DNA from: UBA4416 sp048498515
Lineage (GTDB): Bacteria; Bacteroidota; Bacteroidia; B-17B0; Aurantibacillaceae
Direction: 5' to 3'
NCBI GenBank assembly: GCA_048498515.1
Contig: JBEHXV010000006.1
Span: 111,439-175,438 of the forward strand
DNA: 64,000 nt
This document shows, piece after piece, positions 32,474-41,800 of the stretch (position 1 is the stretch's first letter; the number at the start of each line of letters is the position of its first letter). A model generated the notes under the pieces. It was not told the origin of the DNA, searched no databases, and worked only from the letters and a program-made list of their open reading frames with translations. Made by a program: the position numbers and the translations under genes.

Positions 32474-33109
32474 TTATAAATTATCCAACCCATTCTTGAT
32501 CCCATAAGAGATCAGGTCGGCCAGGCTTTTTAAACCCGTTTTATTATAAATATTAGTCTTATGGTATTCGATGGCGCTTTCCGATACTTCCAGGAAACCA
32601 CCTATTTCCTTATTAGAGTGTCCTTTGCTGGTAAAGCTCAATACCTGCATTTCCTTGGGTGTTAGTTTGTAAGGATTTTGATAAGGCGCCGCTTTTGTTT
32701 TCACCAGGCTTTTTGAGATGGCAAAACAATTGCCATTCTTCTCCACTTCCAGGATAGCCTTTACCAGTACCTCTATGTCGCTACCTTTGGGAATATAGCC
32801 ATGTACGCCTTTTTTAAGGTAGCTTTCCAGCAAAAAGGGACTGAAATCAGAACTAATCAAAATGATCTTAAGGTCAGGGAAGCGTTTCCTGATCTCCTCC
32901 AGGGCTTTCGCACCATTCATCACCGGCATGTTCAGGTCGAGCAAAACAATGTCGGCTTTCTGGTTGTTCAGCACCTTCAGCAATTCCTCACCGTCAGCGG
33001 CCTCGCCAACAATAAACACCTCGTTGATATAATCCTGCAAAAAACTCACAATGGCCTGCCTTATCATGGCATGGTCATCGGCTATAACAATTCTTACCGG
33101 CCCTTTCAT
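32474..33109 (-). CDS. NarL/LuxR-family response regulator
   Basis: 211 residues from ATG 33109 (MKGPVRIVIADDHAMI); an earlier start adds an implausible leader. Receiver domain (1-120) with the acidic pair DD (11-12), phosphoacceptor Asp58 in VLLDLNMPVMNG and Lys in YIPKGSDI. C-terminal LuxR helix-turn-helix (LTPKEMQVLSFTSKGHSNKE, IGGFLEVSESAIEYHKTNI). No histidine kinase gene adjoins it, so the partner is elsewhere. Divergent from endonuclease V. Targets are not known; the inverted-repeat motif at 34002 and 37181 could be tested as one. Confidence 0.93.
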   Translation of the reverse strand: MKGPVRIVIADDHAMIRQAIVSFLQDYINEVFIVGEAADGEELLKVLNNQKADIVLLDLNMPVMNGAKALEEIRKRFPDLKIILISSDFSPFLLESYLKKGVHGYIPKGSDIEVLVKAILEVEKNGNCFAISKSLVKTKAAPYQNPYKLTPKEMQVLSFTSKGHSNKEIGGFLEVSESAIEYHKTNIYNKTGLKSLADLISYGIKNGLDNL

Positions 33110-33276
33110 AGGGCTCAAGTTAACACTAATAATGTAATTTAAAAAACCAGTACTAAAAATTGATACAATATTGGGGCAATCCATAGTTTTTTTTTCCGGG
33201 CAGGCAAATTGATTAAACCGAAAAAAATCAAAAAGGTTTTATACTATTACAATTCATTCACTTGCAGCAACATGTT

Positions 33277-33966
33277 ATGTCCCTCAGTTACGAGAACATA
33301 AAGATCCCCGAGGCCACCCAAATCCAAAACGAGCTGCGCTCAAAAGTAGATACAGGGGAGCGGGAACTTGATATCCGTACGATTGCCGGGGCCGATATTT
33401 CGCTGAACCTTTACAGTACCACCATTTATGCGGGTATTATCCTGTTGTCCTTTCCTCAACTCCTACCGGTGGCTTATTCGCTGGTAAAAGCCGAAACCCA
33501 CTTTCCTTATGTGCCGGGTTACCTGGCCTTTAGAGAAGTGCCGGCCCTGGTAAAGGTGTGGGAACAAATGGAACAAAAGCCGGATGTATTGGTGGTGGAT
33601 GGGCATGGCATAGCTCACCCGCGCCGCATGGGCATAGCCTCTCATTTTGGGGTAGTGACCGGCCAACCAAGTATGGGCTGCGCCAAAACTATTTTATGTG
33701 GCAAATATGAAGAGCCTTCCCTGGAACAACATGCCCACAGTCCAATCATTCATAAAGAAGAAACCATTGGCTATGCCTATCGGAGCAAAACCAAAACAGC
33801 ACCGGTGTATGTGTCCCCTGGTCATTTAATGAGCCTTCATAATTGCCTGCAGATCATACAGCAATGCACGGGCAAATACCGTATTCCTGAACCCACGCGT
33901 CTGGCACACGAACTGGTAAACCGTTTCAGGAAAGGGGAATTACCCGAAGGCTATCATATGCTCTAA
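33277..33966 (+). CDS. nfi: Endonuclease V
   Basis: Cleaves the second phosphodiester bond 3' to deaminated adenine (inosine) in DNA. 229 residues from ATG 33277 (MSLSYENIKIPEATQIQNEL); the upstream TTG at 33262 is unlikely. Metal-site residues are visible in IAGADISL (Asp40), YLAFREVPAL (Glu) and VLVVDGHGIAHPRRMGIASH (Asp, His). Also PSMGCAKTILCGKY and GYAYRSK in the C-terminal half. It is 310 bases upstream of the OLD islet and is the last plus-strand housekeeping gene before it. Confidence 0.95.
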   Translation: MSLSYENIKIPEATQIQNELRSKVDTGERELDIRTIAGADISLNLYSTTIYAGIILLSFPQLLPVAYSLVKAETHFPYVPGYLAFREVPALVKVWEQMEQKPDVLVVDGHGIAHPRRMGIASHFGVVTGQPSMGCAKTILCGKYEEPSLEQHAHSPIIHKEETIGYAYRSKTKTAPVYVSPGHLMSLHNCLQIIQQCTGKYRIPEPTRLAHELVNRFRKGELPEGYHML

Positions 33967-34001
33967 ATCCATAGATTAAATCGATTACAAAAAAATCATA
34001 A

Positions 34002-34017
34002 CCTGGGGTAATCCCTA
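34002..34017 (+). promoter_or_regulatory. Repeated 16-mer CCTGGGGTAATCCCTA, left copy
   Basis: Identical to 37181-37196. Both copies are preceded by GATTA/AATCA-like sequence and followed by a T5 run, so about 40 bp are related. The core contains GGG-N5-CCC. A degenerate third copy may be CCCCCGGAGTATCCTA near 34055. It lies 66 bases ahead of the gene at 34084, so a regulator-binding promoter site is the simplest reading; an islet-flanking direct repeat is the alternative. Confidence 0.5.
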
Positions 34018-34083
34018 GGGTTTTTGTATTACAAATAACTCATATTTGTAATAACCCCCGGAGTATCCTAAGAATTCCCTTCT

Positions 34084-34812
34084 ATGGTCTCCATAAAAAT
34101 TATGAATCAAGAAGAGTATTATAAAGTTGGTGAAACTAAAGGCTTACCTTCAAGGTGTCCTATCTTAAATTTATGTGAAAGACGAGCTTGGACTATTTAT
34201 TTAAACTCTTATTTAAAAACAGATCCTCACGTTGATATCTATGATTTCCTAATTAATACTGGAGATTTACCTTCAGATTTTAAACAAAATAAGATTCAAT
34301 TACAAGGAGAAGCGCCAAGTATGATTCATAGTGATAGTCACTATTTCTTTAATCATTGTTGTCCCGAAGTTAATTTATTTGATGATTCGCACAAAATAAT
34401 GGGCCAACGCAAGCTAGCTACTTGTGAAGGAGAATGGGATAGTTATTATGAAAAAGATAAACATAGAGCTTTGGAATTCAAGCATTATTCGAACTGTGCT
34501 GAATTTTCCTACTTTCAATTTATCGATAAAAATAAAATTAAATCACAACAAAAAAGTTCAGAAAACATGACCAATACAAATAATAATACAAACAATAATA
34601 TAAATAACATTCATATTAATGTTGAAACTCCAAAAGCTAATTCAAGCAGAAAGGAAACTAACCCTAATTGGTATAAAAGACTAATTATTGGTGGTTTAGT
34701 GACATCCATTCTATCTTTATCTGGGTATTTTATAAAGAAAAAAATAGATGAAAAAGCCAGTGTTAGTCCAGCAACTATACAACTGCCAATTGAAGGGGTG
34801 AAACAACAATAA
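34084..34812 (+). CDS. Hypothetical Cys/His-rich protein with C-terminal helix
   Basis: 242 residues; ATG 34084, or 34102 (MNQEEYYKVGETK). N-terminal region with several Cys and His (SRCPILNLCERRAW, SDSHYFFNHCCPEVN, CEGEWDSYYEKDKH), possibly metal binding. There is an Asn/Thr-rich linker (NMTNTNNNTNNNINN) and a single C-terminal membrane helix (LIIGGLVTSILSLSGYFI) with a basic KKKI after it. No signal peptide, so the N-terminal domain is probably cytoplasmic. The gene is very A+T-rich, unlike nfi before it, and heads a three-gene plus-strand islet. No family recognised. Confidence 0.65.
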   Translation: MVSIKIMNQEEYYKVGETKGLPSRCPILNLCERRAWTIYLNSYLKTDPHVDIYDFLINTGDLPSDFKQNKIQLQGEAPSMIHSDSHYFFNHCCPEVNLFDDSHKIMGQRKLATCEGEWDSYYEKDKHRALEFKHYSNCAEFSYFQFIDKNKIKSQQKSSENMTNTNNNTNNNINNIHINVETPKANSSRKETNPNWYKRLIIGGLVTSILSLSGYFIKKKIDEKASVSPATIQLPIEGVKQQ

Positions 34813-34818
34813 TATATT

Positions 34819-35313
34819 ATGAAAAATTTATTACAAATTTTGTCCATAATCATAGTTATAACAACTATTAATGGCTGCAAAAAGGGGAAAGATGGTGAAC
34901 CAGGTAAGGATGGTAGCGCTAATGTAACTACTCGCACTTTTTCTGTACCAGCATGGTCAAATAATTCATCAAGATGGTTTACAGAACTTTCATTTCCTGA
35001 ACTAACCGCTGATAATATTAATTCTGCATCGGTTCAGGTATATTGGAGCACAGGTAATAATACATGGGTTGCTTTACCATACACATATATAGGTACAACA
35101 AATAACTATTTCATGGGATTTGCAACCATGGTAAATAACGTTGAAATTAGATGGGATTGTAATAGCCTTGTAACTATAGGAAGTAGCCCTAATTCCATTT
35201 TGGATGGTACTGTTCAAATAAAGGTGGTTATTATTCCTCCAGCTCAAAAAAAATCAAATATTAATCACAATAACTATAATGAAGTAAAGGCTGCTTATGA
35301 TATAAAAGATTGA
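34819..35313 (+). CDS. Lipoprotein with short collagen-like motif
   Basis: 164 residues; signal peptide with lipobox TTINGC, then Gly-rich KKGKDGEPGKDGS (collagen-like triplets) after the lipidated Cys, as seen in many Bacteroidota surface lipoproteins. The remainder is strand-rich (FSVPAWSNNSSRWFTELSFP, SASVQVYWSTGNNTWVALPY, NNVEIRWDCNSLVTI). No catalytic motif. It starts 6 bases after the previous gene, in the same A+T-rich islet. Confidence 0.7.
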   Translation: MKNLLQILSIIIVITTINGCKKGKDGEPGKDGSANVTTRTFSVPAWSNNSSRWFTELSFPELTADNINSASVQVYWSTGNNTWVALPYTYIGTTNNYFMGFATMVNNVEIRWDCNSLVTIGSSPNSILDGTVQIKVVIIPPAQKKSNINHNNYNEVKAAYDIKD

Positions 35314-35405
35314 TCTGAAGCATATTGTTATTTATTTTTATCTTTTACAAAAGATTCTTTCTAGTTTATTAAATCATATAAACCCTAACCTGTATAACTC
35401 AATAT

Positions 35406-37142
35406 ATGTCTAAAATCAGACTTCAAAAACTTGCAGTGGCAAATTATCGTTCCTTTGGCGCAAGTCAGGTTTTCGAGTTCCCTAACAGTGATTATTTGAA
35501 ACCAGTATCAATTATTGGATATAATAATTCTGGAAAAACAAATTTAATGAATGCCATTTTGTATGGTATTGGAGAGAAATTTGTAAATGCAAATACTTTT
35601 GAAAAATCGGATTTACATAAATTAAATCTTGATAATCAAATCGAAATAAAAACAAGAATAGAGGCCACTGACTATGGACAAAATTATCGGGGCGAACCCC
35701 AAACTATTGACGGGCTCCATACAATAACTACAGTTCTTGATGATGGTGAAATTAAATCAAGCGTATCTCCAAGCTTCTTTGGGGCTAACAAACATTATAG
35801 TGTTTTTTATATTAATTTCCATAACATAAAAGAAGAAATCTCAACTCGAAAAACAAGTTGGGGAAATCTAACATCCTTTCTTGCGAAACATATTAAAAAA
35901 ATAGTTGAATGTGATGAAGCTATGCTTGCAAAAAAGGAGACTTTTAATACTGAAACCAAAACTGCAACAGAAAATGTTCTTAGAGATTCTGCATTAAGTC
36001 AGTTTATTAGTACCATAAAGGCTAACTATTCAAAAAATTTAAGAAATAATAATTGTGAAGTTGAATTTGGCCTACCAGATTATGAAGATATTTTCTTACA
36101 AATGGTTTTTAAAATTGGATTAAATGAGAATAATGATAATCTTTTACCATTAAGTCACTTTGGTGACGGATACGTATCAATGTTTGTAATGGCAGTTATC
36201 CAATCAATAGCTGAAAGTAATGTCGATGATAAATGTTTATTTCTGTTTGAAGAGCCAGAAAGTTTTCTTCATGAAAACCATCAAGAATATTTCTATAAGA
36301 TGGTTCTATGTAATCTAGCAGAAAAAGGCCATCAGGTTATTTATACTACTCATTCTGATAAAATGATAGACATTTTTGACACCAAAAGTATCATTAGAAT
36401 TGAATTCGACGAGGCTGAAAAAAGAACACTAAAAAAATATAATAAAATCACCGATTTTACATCAACAGAAAATGACATAATAACGATCCAGAACTATAAT
36501 AGCTTCATAAAATCTGTTGAACCTAACCTTAACAAAATTCTTTTTAGTAGAAAGGTAGTTTTAGTAGAAGGCCCTAATGATTTAATGGCTTATAATTTTG
36601 TTATTGAGAAAAAGGTACACTCTATAATGAATGATGTCAAATATTCAAAAGCTTATCTTAATTTCTTAAACATATCTATCATTCCTCATCATGGTAAAGC
36701 TACTGCCCTAATTTTAATTGAATTATGTAAACATTTTCAATTGAACTATTTCGTTATAAATGATTGGGATTTTGAAGAAGATTTTATTCAAGCTTTATCA
36801 GAAAAACAATCTGACGAGGAATTAAAAGACAGTGAATTATATTTAAAAGAGGCCGGAATAGATAGAACTCCTGTAAGAAAAGCTATGATTACAACTAATT
36901 GGAAACTATTAATGCATTCAGGATTAGGCAATATACATTTTAATGTTCCAAAACTGGAAAGCGTGATTGGATATGGGGCTGATGATAAAAATAGTTTGAA
37001 AATATGGCAAAAACTTAATCAAATTGAGAATTTTTCGGATAATTTTTTCCCAAATTCTCTTTTAAATTTCCTGGAATTGAATGATTTAGAAGGCTCTGTA
37101 CAAGCAGAAGCAGCTGCAGCAGAAGGAACTGGAATTCAATAA
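35406..37142 (+). CDS. OLD-family ATPase/TOPRIM nuclease
   Basis: 578 residues. ABC-type ATPase with Walker A GYNNSGKTNL (38-47), signature-like LPLSHFGDGYVSMF, Walker B CLFLFEEPESFLHE (Glu282), H-loop YTTHSDKMID. The TOPRIM nuclease domain starts near KVVLVEGPNDLMAYNF (Glu388) with the metal-site FVINDWDFEED. OLD proteins are ATP-regulated nucleases and several act in phage defence, alone (class 1) or with helicases as in Gabija and PARIS. No helicase is adjacent, so a class 1 stand-alone is most likely. A+T-rich, with a low-complexity Ala/Gly tail (QAEAAAAEGTGIQ). Confidence 0.85.
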   Translation: MSKIRLQKLAVANYRSFGASQVFEFPNSDYLKPVSIIGYNNSGKTNLMNAILYGIGEKFVNANTFEKSDLHKLNLDNQIEIKTRIEATDYGQNYRGEPQTIDGLHTITTVLDDGEIKSSVSPSFFGANKHYSVFYINFHNIKEEISTRKTSWGNLTSFLAKHIKKIVECDEAMLAKKETFNTETKTATENVLRDSALSQFISTIKANYSKNLRNNNCEVEFGLPDYEDIFLQMVFKIGLNENNDNLLPLSHFGDGYVSMFVMAVIQSIAESNVDDKCLFLFEEPESFLHENHQEYFYKMVLCNLAEKGHQVIYTTHSDKMIDIFDTKSIIRIEFDEAEKRTLKKYNKITDFTSTENDIITIQNYNSFIKSVEPNLNKILFSRKVVLVEGPNDLMAYNFVIEKKVHSIMNDVKYSKAYLNFLNISIIPHHGKATALILIELCKHFQLNYFVINDWDFEEDFIQALSEKQSDEELKDSELYLKEAGIDRTPVRKAMITTNWKLLMHSGLGNIHFNVPKLESVIGYGADDKNSLKIWQKLNQIENFSDNFFPNSLLNFLELNDLEGSVQAEAAAAEGTGIQ

Positions 37143-37180
37143 AGCAATTTTCAGCTAAGATTGATTAATTAACAATCACC

Positions 37181-37196
37181 CTGGGGTAATCCCTAA
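37181..37196 (+). promoter_or_regulatory. Repeated 16-mer CCTGGGGTAATCCCTA, right copy
   Basis: Exact match to 34002-34017, followed by AAGTTTTTT. It lies 51 bases upstream of the 25-codon membrane peptide, so both copies stand 50-70 bases before a start codon, which favours a promoter or regulator site. Confidence 0.5.
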
Positions 37197-37247
37197 GTTT
37201 TTTCTCCTGTAGATACCCGATCTTTATTCTATCAAAAATCAGAAAGC

Positions 37248-37325
37248 ATGAAAAGATTATTGATCGTTGTCATCCTGTTCATACTGTCTACATTGGCATC
37301 CTTTTTCCTGTATGCCCCTAACTGA
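37248..37325 (+). CDS. 25-residue membrane peptide
   Basis: ATG 37248 to TGA 37325 encodes MKRLLIVVILFILSTLASFF then LYAPN: a basic N-terminus and one hydrophobic helix. It has a putative regulatory 16-mer upstream and a strong terminator 24 bases downstream, and so looks like a free-standing transcription unit rather than noise. Size and composition fit single-pass regulatory peptides or type I toxin-like peptides; no antisense RNA was identified. Confidence 0.5.
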   Translation: MKRLLIVVILFILSTLASFFLYAPN

Positions 37326-37349
37326 ATTTGATGCTGATATGGCACAAAG

Positions 37350-37378
37350 AAAAAGGCCATTTTTCAATGGCCTTTTTT
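37350..37378 (+). terminator. Rho-independent terminator after the small peptide
   Basis: AAAAAGGCCAT (37350-37360) pairs with ATGGCCTTTTT (37367-37377) over a 6-nt loop and continues in T residues. It closes the small-peptide unit. Confidence 0.9.
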
Positions 37379-37407
37379 ACATAACAAAAACAAATTGAAT
37401 TCCAGGG

Positions 37408-37466
37408 GTCATGCTGAACTTGTTTCAGCATCTCAGCAGAGACCTTGATCACGACGCGTCGTGACA
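37408..37466. repeat. Composite palindromes before the eCIS operon 3' end
   Basis: TGCTGAA-cttgt-TTCAGCA (37412-37430) is a second copy of the arm at 1203-1272. The perfect 16-bp palindrome TCACGACGCGTCGTGA (37449-37464) resembles TCACGA/TCGTGA near 605-620. No coding potential. Confidence 0.65.
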
Positions 37467-37501
37467 GGGTGGCGTTTATCTTGCTATTTATGAATATCCC
37501 C

Positions 37502-38854
37502 TTACACTGTTTTCCCTTCCTTCAAAAACTCTTTTCGTACGCCTGCTATAAGGTCTCTTTTAAGAACGGTGGTATCACCTCTTTTTAACGCCATGAGCAA
37601 ACAATACCTCACCACATTAATAACAGCCCCGCCGGTAAGCTCATATTTTTCAGCGATCTCGTTCATATCCAACCCTTCTTCCAGTACAACCGGACCTGAA
37701 AAAGAATTTGCCCAAATAATTTTTCGTTGCTCAGGGTTCGGTACCGGGAAATGGATCATGGACTGAAAACGCCTGCTGAAAGCATCATCAAGGTTAGCTT
37801 TTAAATTGGTGGCTAAAATAACCACGCCCGGAAAATCTTCGATACGCTGTAACAAATAAGCCACTTCCTGGTTGGCGTAACGATCATTTGAACTGCTGGT
37901 TTGCGTTCGTTTTCCAAACAAAGCATCCGCTTCATCAAAAAAGAGGATCCAGTTCTTGTTTTGCGCCTGGTCGAAAATATTACCCAGGTTTTTTTCCGTT
38001 TCACCAATAAATTTAGAAACAACCATGGAAAGATCGATCTTATAAACATCCAATCCTGTTGATTTTCCGAGCAGGCTGGCGGTTAATGTTTTTCCTGTAC
38101 CCGGTGGCCCATAAAACAAGGTACGGAAACCGGGCTTTATTTTCTTACTCATTCCCCAGTCATTCAGCAAGGTTTGGCCATGTTCTATCCAAAGCCTGAT
38201 CTCATTCACTTCTTCCATCACATGTAAATCCAGGATCAGGTCTTCCCATGTCATTTGCGTGGACACAAGCTTTGCCGGAAAATTCGGACCAAAATCGGGT
38301 TTATAGGAAATACCTAAGGTGAAATAATTAAGGTACTCAGGTGACAGGCTAATGGTGCCACTCAGGTAAGGTTCGTTTGCTTGAGATGCAATCAGGCTAA
38401 GGATGCCGAATTTTTTAAAAACATGGTCATCCGAAAAAATCCGGAGCAAGCCAAAACGTTTTTCAAAATCGTTCGACGCTAAAATAAAAGCGGCTGTTTC
38501 GCCGGTAGGAATAAAGCCTCCGTGGTTTTGCCCTTTTATGCCGCCAAATTCGGTAAATACCCTGTCGTAGGTTGCATTCTTAATAAAGAACACATCCAGC
38601 AAATGAGGCTGTATATGTGGCGCAATAGACAGCAACAGCACTATACGCTCCTGGAAATTAATGTTATAATGTTTTAAAATGCCCGCATATTGAGAGGTAT
38701 CGTTCGACAGGTCGTTTACCGGAAGCTCTGTAATATCGGCATAGCCGCAGGGTTGATCCCAGTACAATTTCATACGGATATCAATGATCTGGGCCAGCCA
38801 TTGTAATTCAAGAGCCAGTACATTGGCGTTGGTTTTTATAAGTGTTATATCCAT
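37502..38854 (-). CDS. eCIS AAA+ ATPase (Afp15/Pvc15-like)
   Basis: 450 residues. N-terminal helical region (1-230), then an AAA+ domain: Walker A YGPPGTGKTLTASLLG (248-263), Walker B WILFFDEADALFG (Asp308, Glu309), sensor 1 ILATN (Asn350) and arginine-finger pair FSRRF (361-362). In Afp and PVC clusters the ATPase gene is near the 3' end and is needed for particle assembly; it is thought to remodel the sheath, tube or cap. It is the last gene of the operon and overlaps the tape-measure gene by 10 bases, so the two are translationally coupled. Confidence 0.92.
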   Translation of the reverse strand: MDITLIKTNANVLALELQWLAQIIDIRMKLYWDQPCGYADITELPVNDLSNDTSQYAGILKHYNINFQERIVLLLSIAPHIQPHLLDVFFIKNATYDRVFTEFGGIKGQNHGGFIPTGETAAFILASNDFEKRFGLLRIFSDDHVFKKFGILSLIASQANEPYLSGTISLSPEYLNYFTLGISYKPDFGPNFPAKLVSTQMTWEDLILDLHVMEEVNEIRLWIEHGQTLLNDWGMSKKIKPGFRTLFYGPPGTGKTLTASLLGKSTGLDVYKIDLSMVVSKFIGETEKNLGNIFDQAQNKNWILFFDEADALFGKRTQTSSSNDRYANQEVAYLLQRIEDFPGVVILATNLKANLDDAFSRRFQSMIHFPVPNPEQRKIIWANSFSGPVVLEEGLDMNEIAEKYELTGGAVINVVRYCLLMALKRGDTTVLKRDLIAGVRKEFLKEGKTV

Positions 38855-41800
38855 TCTACAATAAGTGGTTTATCCATCCACGATGTTTTAATCATGCCCA
38901 TGCCCCATGGCAAAGTTTGCAATAAAATATCATAACCGCGTTGTTCAATTTTCAACACCCACGCTTCAGGCGTAAGTGTCAATGCCCCGTTTCGTTGAAG
39001 AAAGGAAGCCCTGAACCCTTCTATCGATGTATTCTTCATTTTGTCCCATTGTTGTATTACAACATTTAGCAATTCATTACTCACCTGCTTTTCCTGCTCG
39101 GTTAGCGATACAATTTTGGGCAGCGCTTCTTCCACATTGATGCCGCTCAATATCTTGTTCAGCACCATTTGATGCTCAATTCCTTCTTCATTTCCCATAG
39201 CCGCGTACTGCAAAAGGAACGGCGCCCTGAACTGCTTTTCGGTGTCCGCAAATTTACCTTCATGCATGAGGCCGGTTCGCGAAAAATAAGTAGACAGGAA
39301 TGGATGCAATAAAATAAGCCCGGCGTTTTGAATATAGATCTGTTCATTTAAAAGCAAGTCCTTCGCCGGTTCTTTTGTTGCAGTTTCATTTTCAGGCAAC
39401 AATTTATGTTCATCCGGTACAGTTGCCTCATTGGTTAGAGTTTTGGGCAGTACTTCTTTCAACAGGTCCAACGAAGGTTTAAGGCTATTCTCCTTTAAAA
39501 ACTCACGGTACTTTTTATCTTCGGAAAGATACAAGACTTCGCCATGGATCTCTGTAATAAAGGACAACAGATCGGCAGGTACAAACGCCCCCGCGTTTTT
39601 TTGCGCAACGTTAAACTGTTCAGAAAGCCTGAACATGTTCCAGTTTTTTTTATGCGCCAGGAATTTTAAGAAAGCCCTGATAAATGCACTATCCGAAACA
39701 GCATTACCGCCTGTTTCGGCAAACCATAACAGGCTGAACGCCCTGAGCATCTCGTTCAGGTTTTCGCGTTCAAAAGAGTCGGCAGCAATAAAGCCAAAAG
39801 CGTACTGCAAGCGTTTTACAAGAGCTACCGCTTTTTCGGAAGCTGTTATTTGTAAAACATCAAAGTAGGCATCTCCTTTATAATTTCGCACCAGGTATTG
39901 AACCAGGGAAGCTGAGCCAAGCAGTTTTAAAAACACCTGTTTGCGTTGGCCGGTGTTATCCATTGCCATTGCTTTACCAATAAACGCTTTCAGGTCCGAT
40001 GCATTTTCAAGAGAAGAAACACCATGGTCAGAAATAAAATGGATCAGGTCGCGTTCATAATACGCAAGGAATAACGTTTTAAGAGGAGCTGTTTGGGGCG
40101 CAGGATCGGAAAAAAACAAATCGTGGATCCTGATCTTTGCCTGTGACGACAGGTGATCTTTGGAAAGCAACTGTGAAACAGCGCCGGCATTTAAGCGGTA
40201 TAGTACTAATAACACTCTTAAAATAAAACCTTCAACACGTGTATCCGCAATGTATCTCAACTCTGCCGGCAATTGATTGTTGCGTAAAAAATAATGCAAT
40301 ACCAATATGGCTTGTTCTTCAGGGTTGGCTACTGTGCCTGTTGTTGCCATGTAGTGCGACAGAAAACGAAGGACTTCCTCTTCCGAAAAGGCCTGGTTAC
40401 CAGAATTTAAAAAGGTAGCTGCATGTGACAAGGGCTCAATGGCTTTAATCAATTTCGAAATTCCGGATGCCTGTTTGCCGGTGCCAACGGTATTGATGGT
40501 GGTTATCAGCACATCGGCCACTTCTTTTACATCCGAACCGGTTTCGCGGGCAAGAAACTGTATATAGTATGAAAAGAATGCGCTTTCATTAAACGCATTG
40601 AACCTGGATTCTTTATAGCTTTCCATAATGGCCATTGCCAGTAAAGCCTTAAGATCGGTTTGTTGATACACCGTTCTCAGTTCAGCCTCAAGTTGCGCCA
40701 TCAGCTTAAGGTACGACGATACTATTTTTCCATCACTCATCCGTTCGGCAATTTTGAGAACAGCCGGTGCATTTTTTTGGAAGAACATATAGGAAATACC
40801 CCTGCCAACCATTGCCTGTTGCAACAATTCAATCGCTTCATCCGGAAACCGGGCTATGAGCTCATCCAACAATTGCTCGGGTGTTTTAGAGATCTCGTTA
40901 GCAGCCCACCACGGTAAATGGCCATGCTCCATCCAAAACAACAACAGGTTCTTTATAAAAATAGTTCCGAAAGCTTTCTCTTTTTCAAATAAATCCCTGC
41001 CTTTATCATTCGCCAGACTTTTTACAACGTTATTTTTTTCAGCATCTTTTACGCCGTTCTTTTGAGTTTCAGTCAAAACATCAATCCCGTTATGTTTGTA
41101 CGAGTTATTGGTTTCTTTTAAAATATCAATCAGCATGTAAAACAATGAGCTGTTATCGGATATAACACTCAATTCTTCGGTAATACCCTGCGCCAGGAAA
41201 GAAAGTAAGGCATTAAATTCAATGTTGTAATGCTTTGCCATCTGCCTGATGTTGCTTTCCAAAAACATACGCTTATTGAATACAGAGCCCCGTTCAGCAA
41301 AAAGAAACGTAAGAATAAACTCCCATAACACTTTTTTAAAGACAGCTCCTTCCGCCTTAACAATGCTTTTATCTTCCTGGATCTTTATAGTAACCTCTGA
41401 ATAATTAATGATAAAGTCGGCATTAGCCGGCTCAATGAGCCTGATGACTTCCTTAACCACTTCGTCGTTAAACTCATGGGCCAATCGTTTCTTCACGCTC
41501 AGTGTATCGCCCAGTTCCAGCAACAATTCTTTCATTAACTGTGGGGTCGTGCGCATCAGGTCAAGAAAAACAGAAATCAGGTAATCACGTTCTATCATCA
41601 GGGTGCCCGGCGTAAATGAGCCTGTTAAAAGGTAAAGGCTTATCACCGAATACTTTTCCTGGTTTGTAGTGATGGCTGTTGATGGTTCTTCCCACAGTTC
41701 GTATTTAGGAGTTCCGGATGGAACGTTGTAAGCCATTTCGCCGGCAATTTCCTTAATAATGGAAGGCAATGCCTCCGCATATTTTATCAGTTCACCCGAA

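Noticed and set aside
35406..37142. Gabija system
   Set aside because: The OLD/TOPRIM protein is GajA-like in architecture but no UvrD-like GajB helicase adjoins it on either side.
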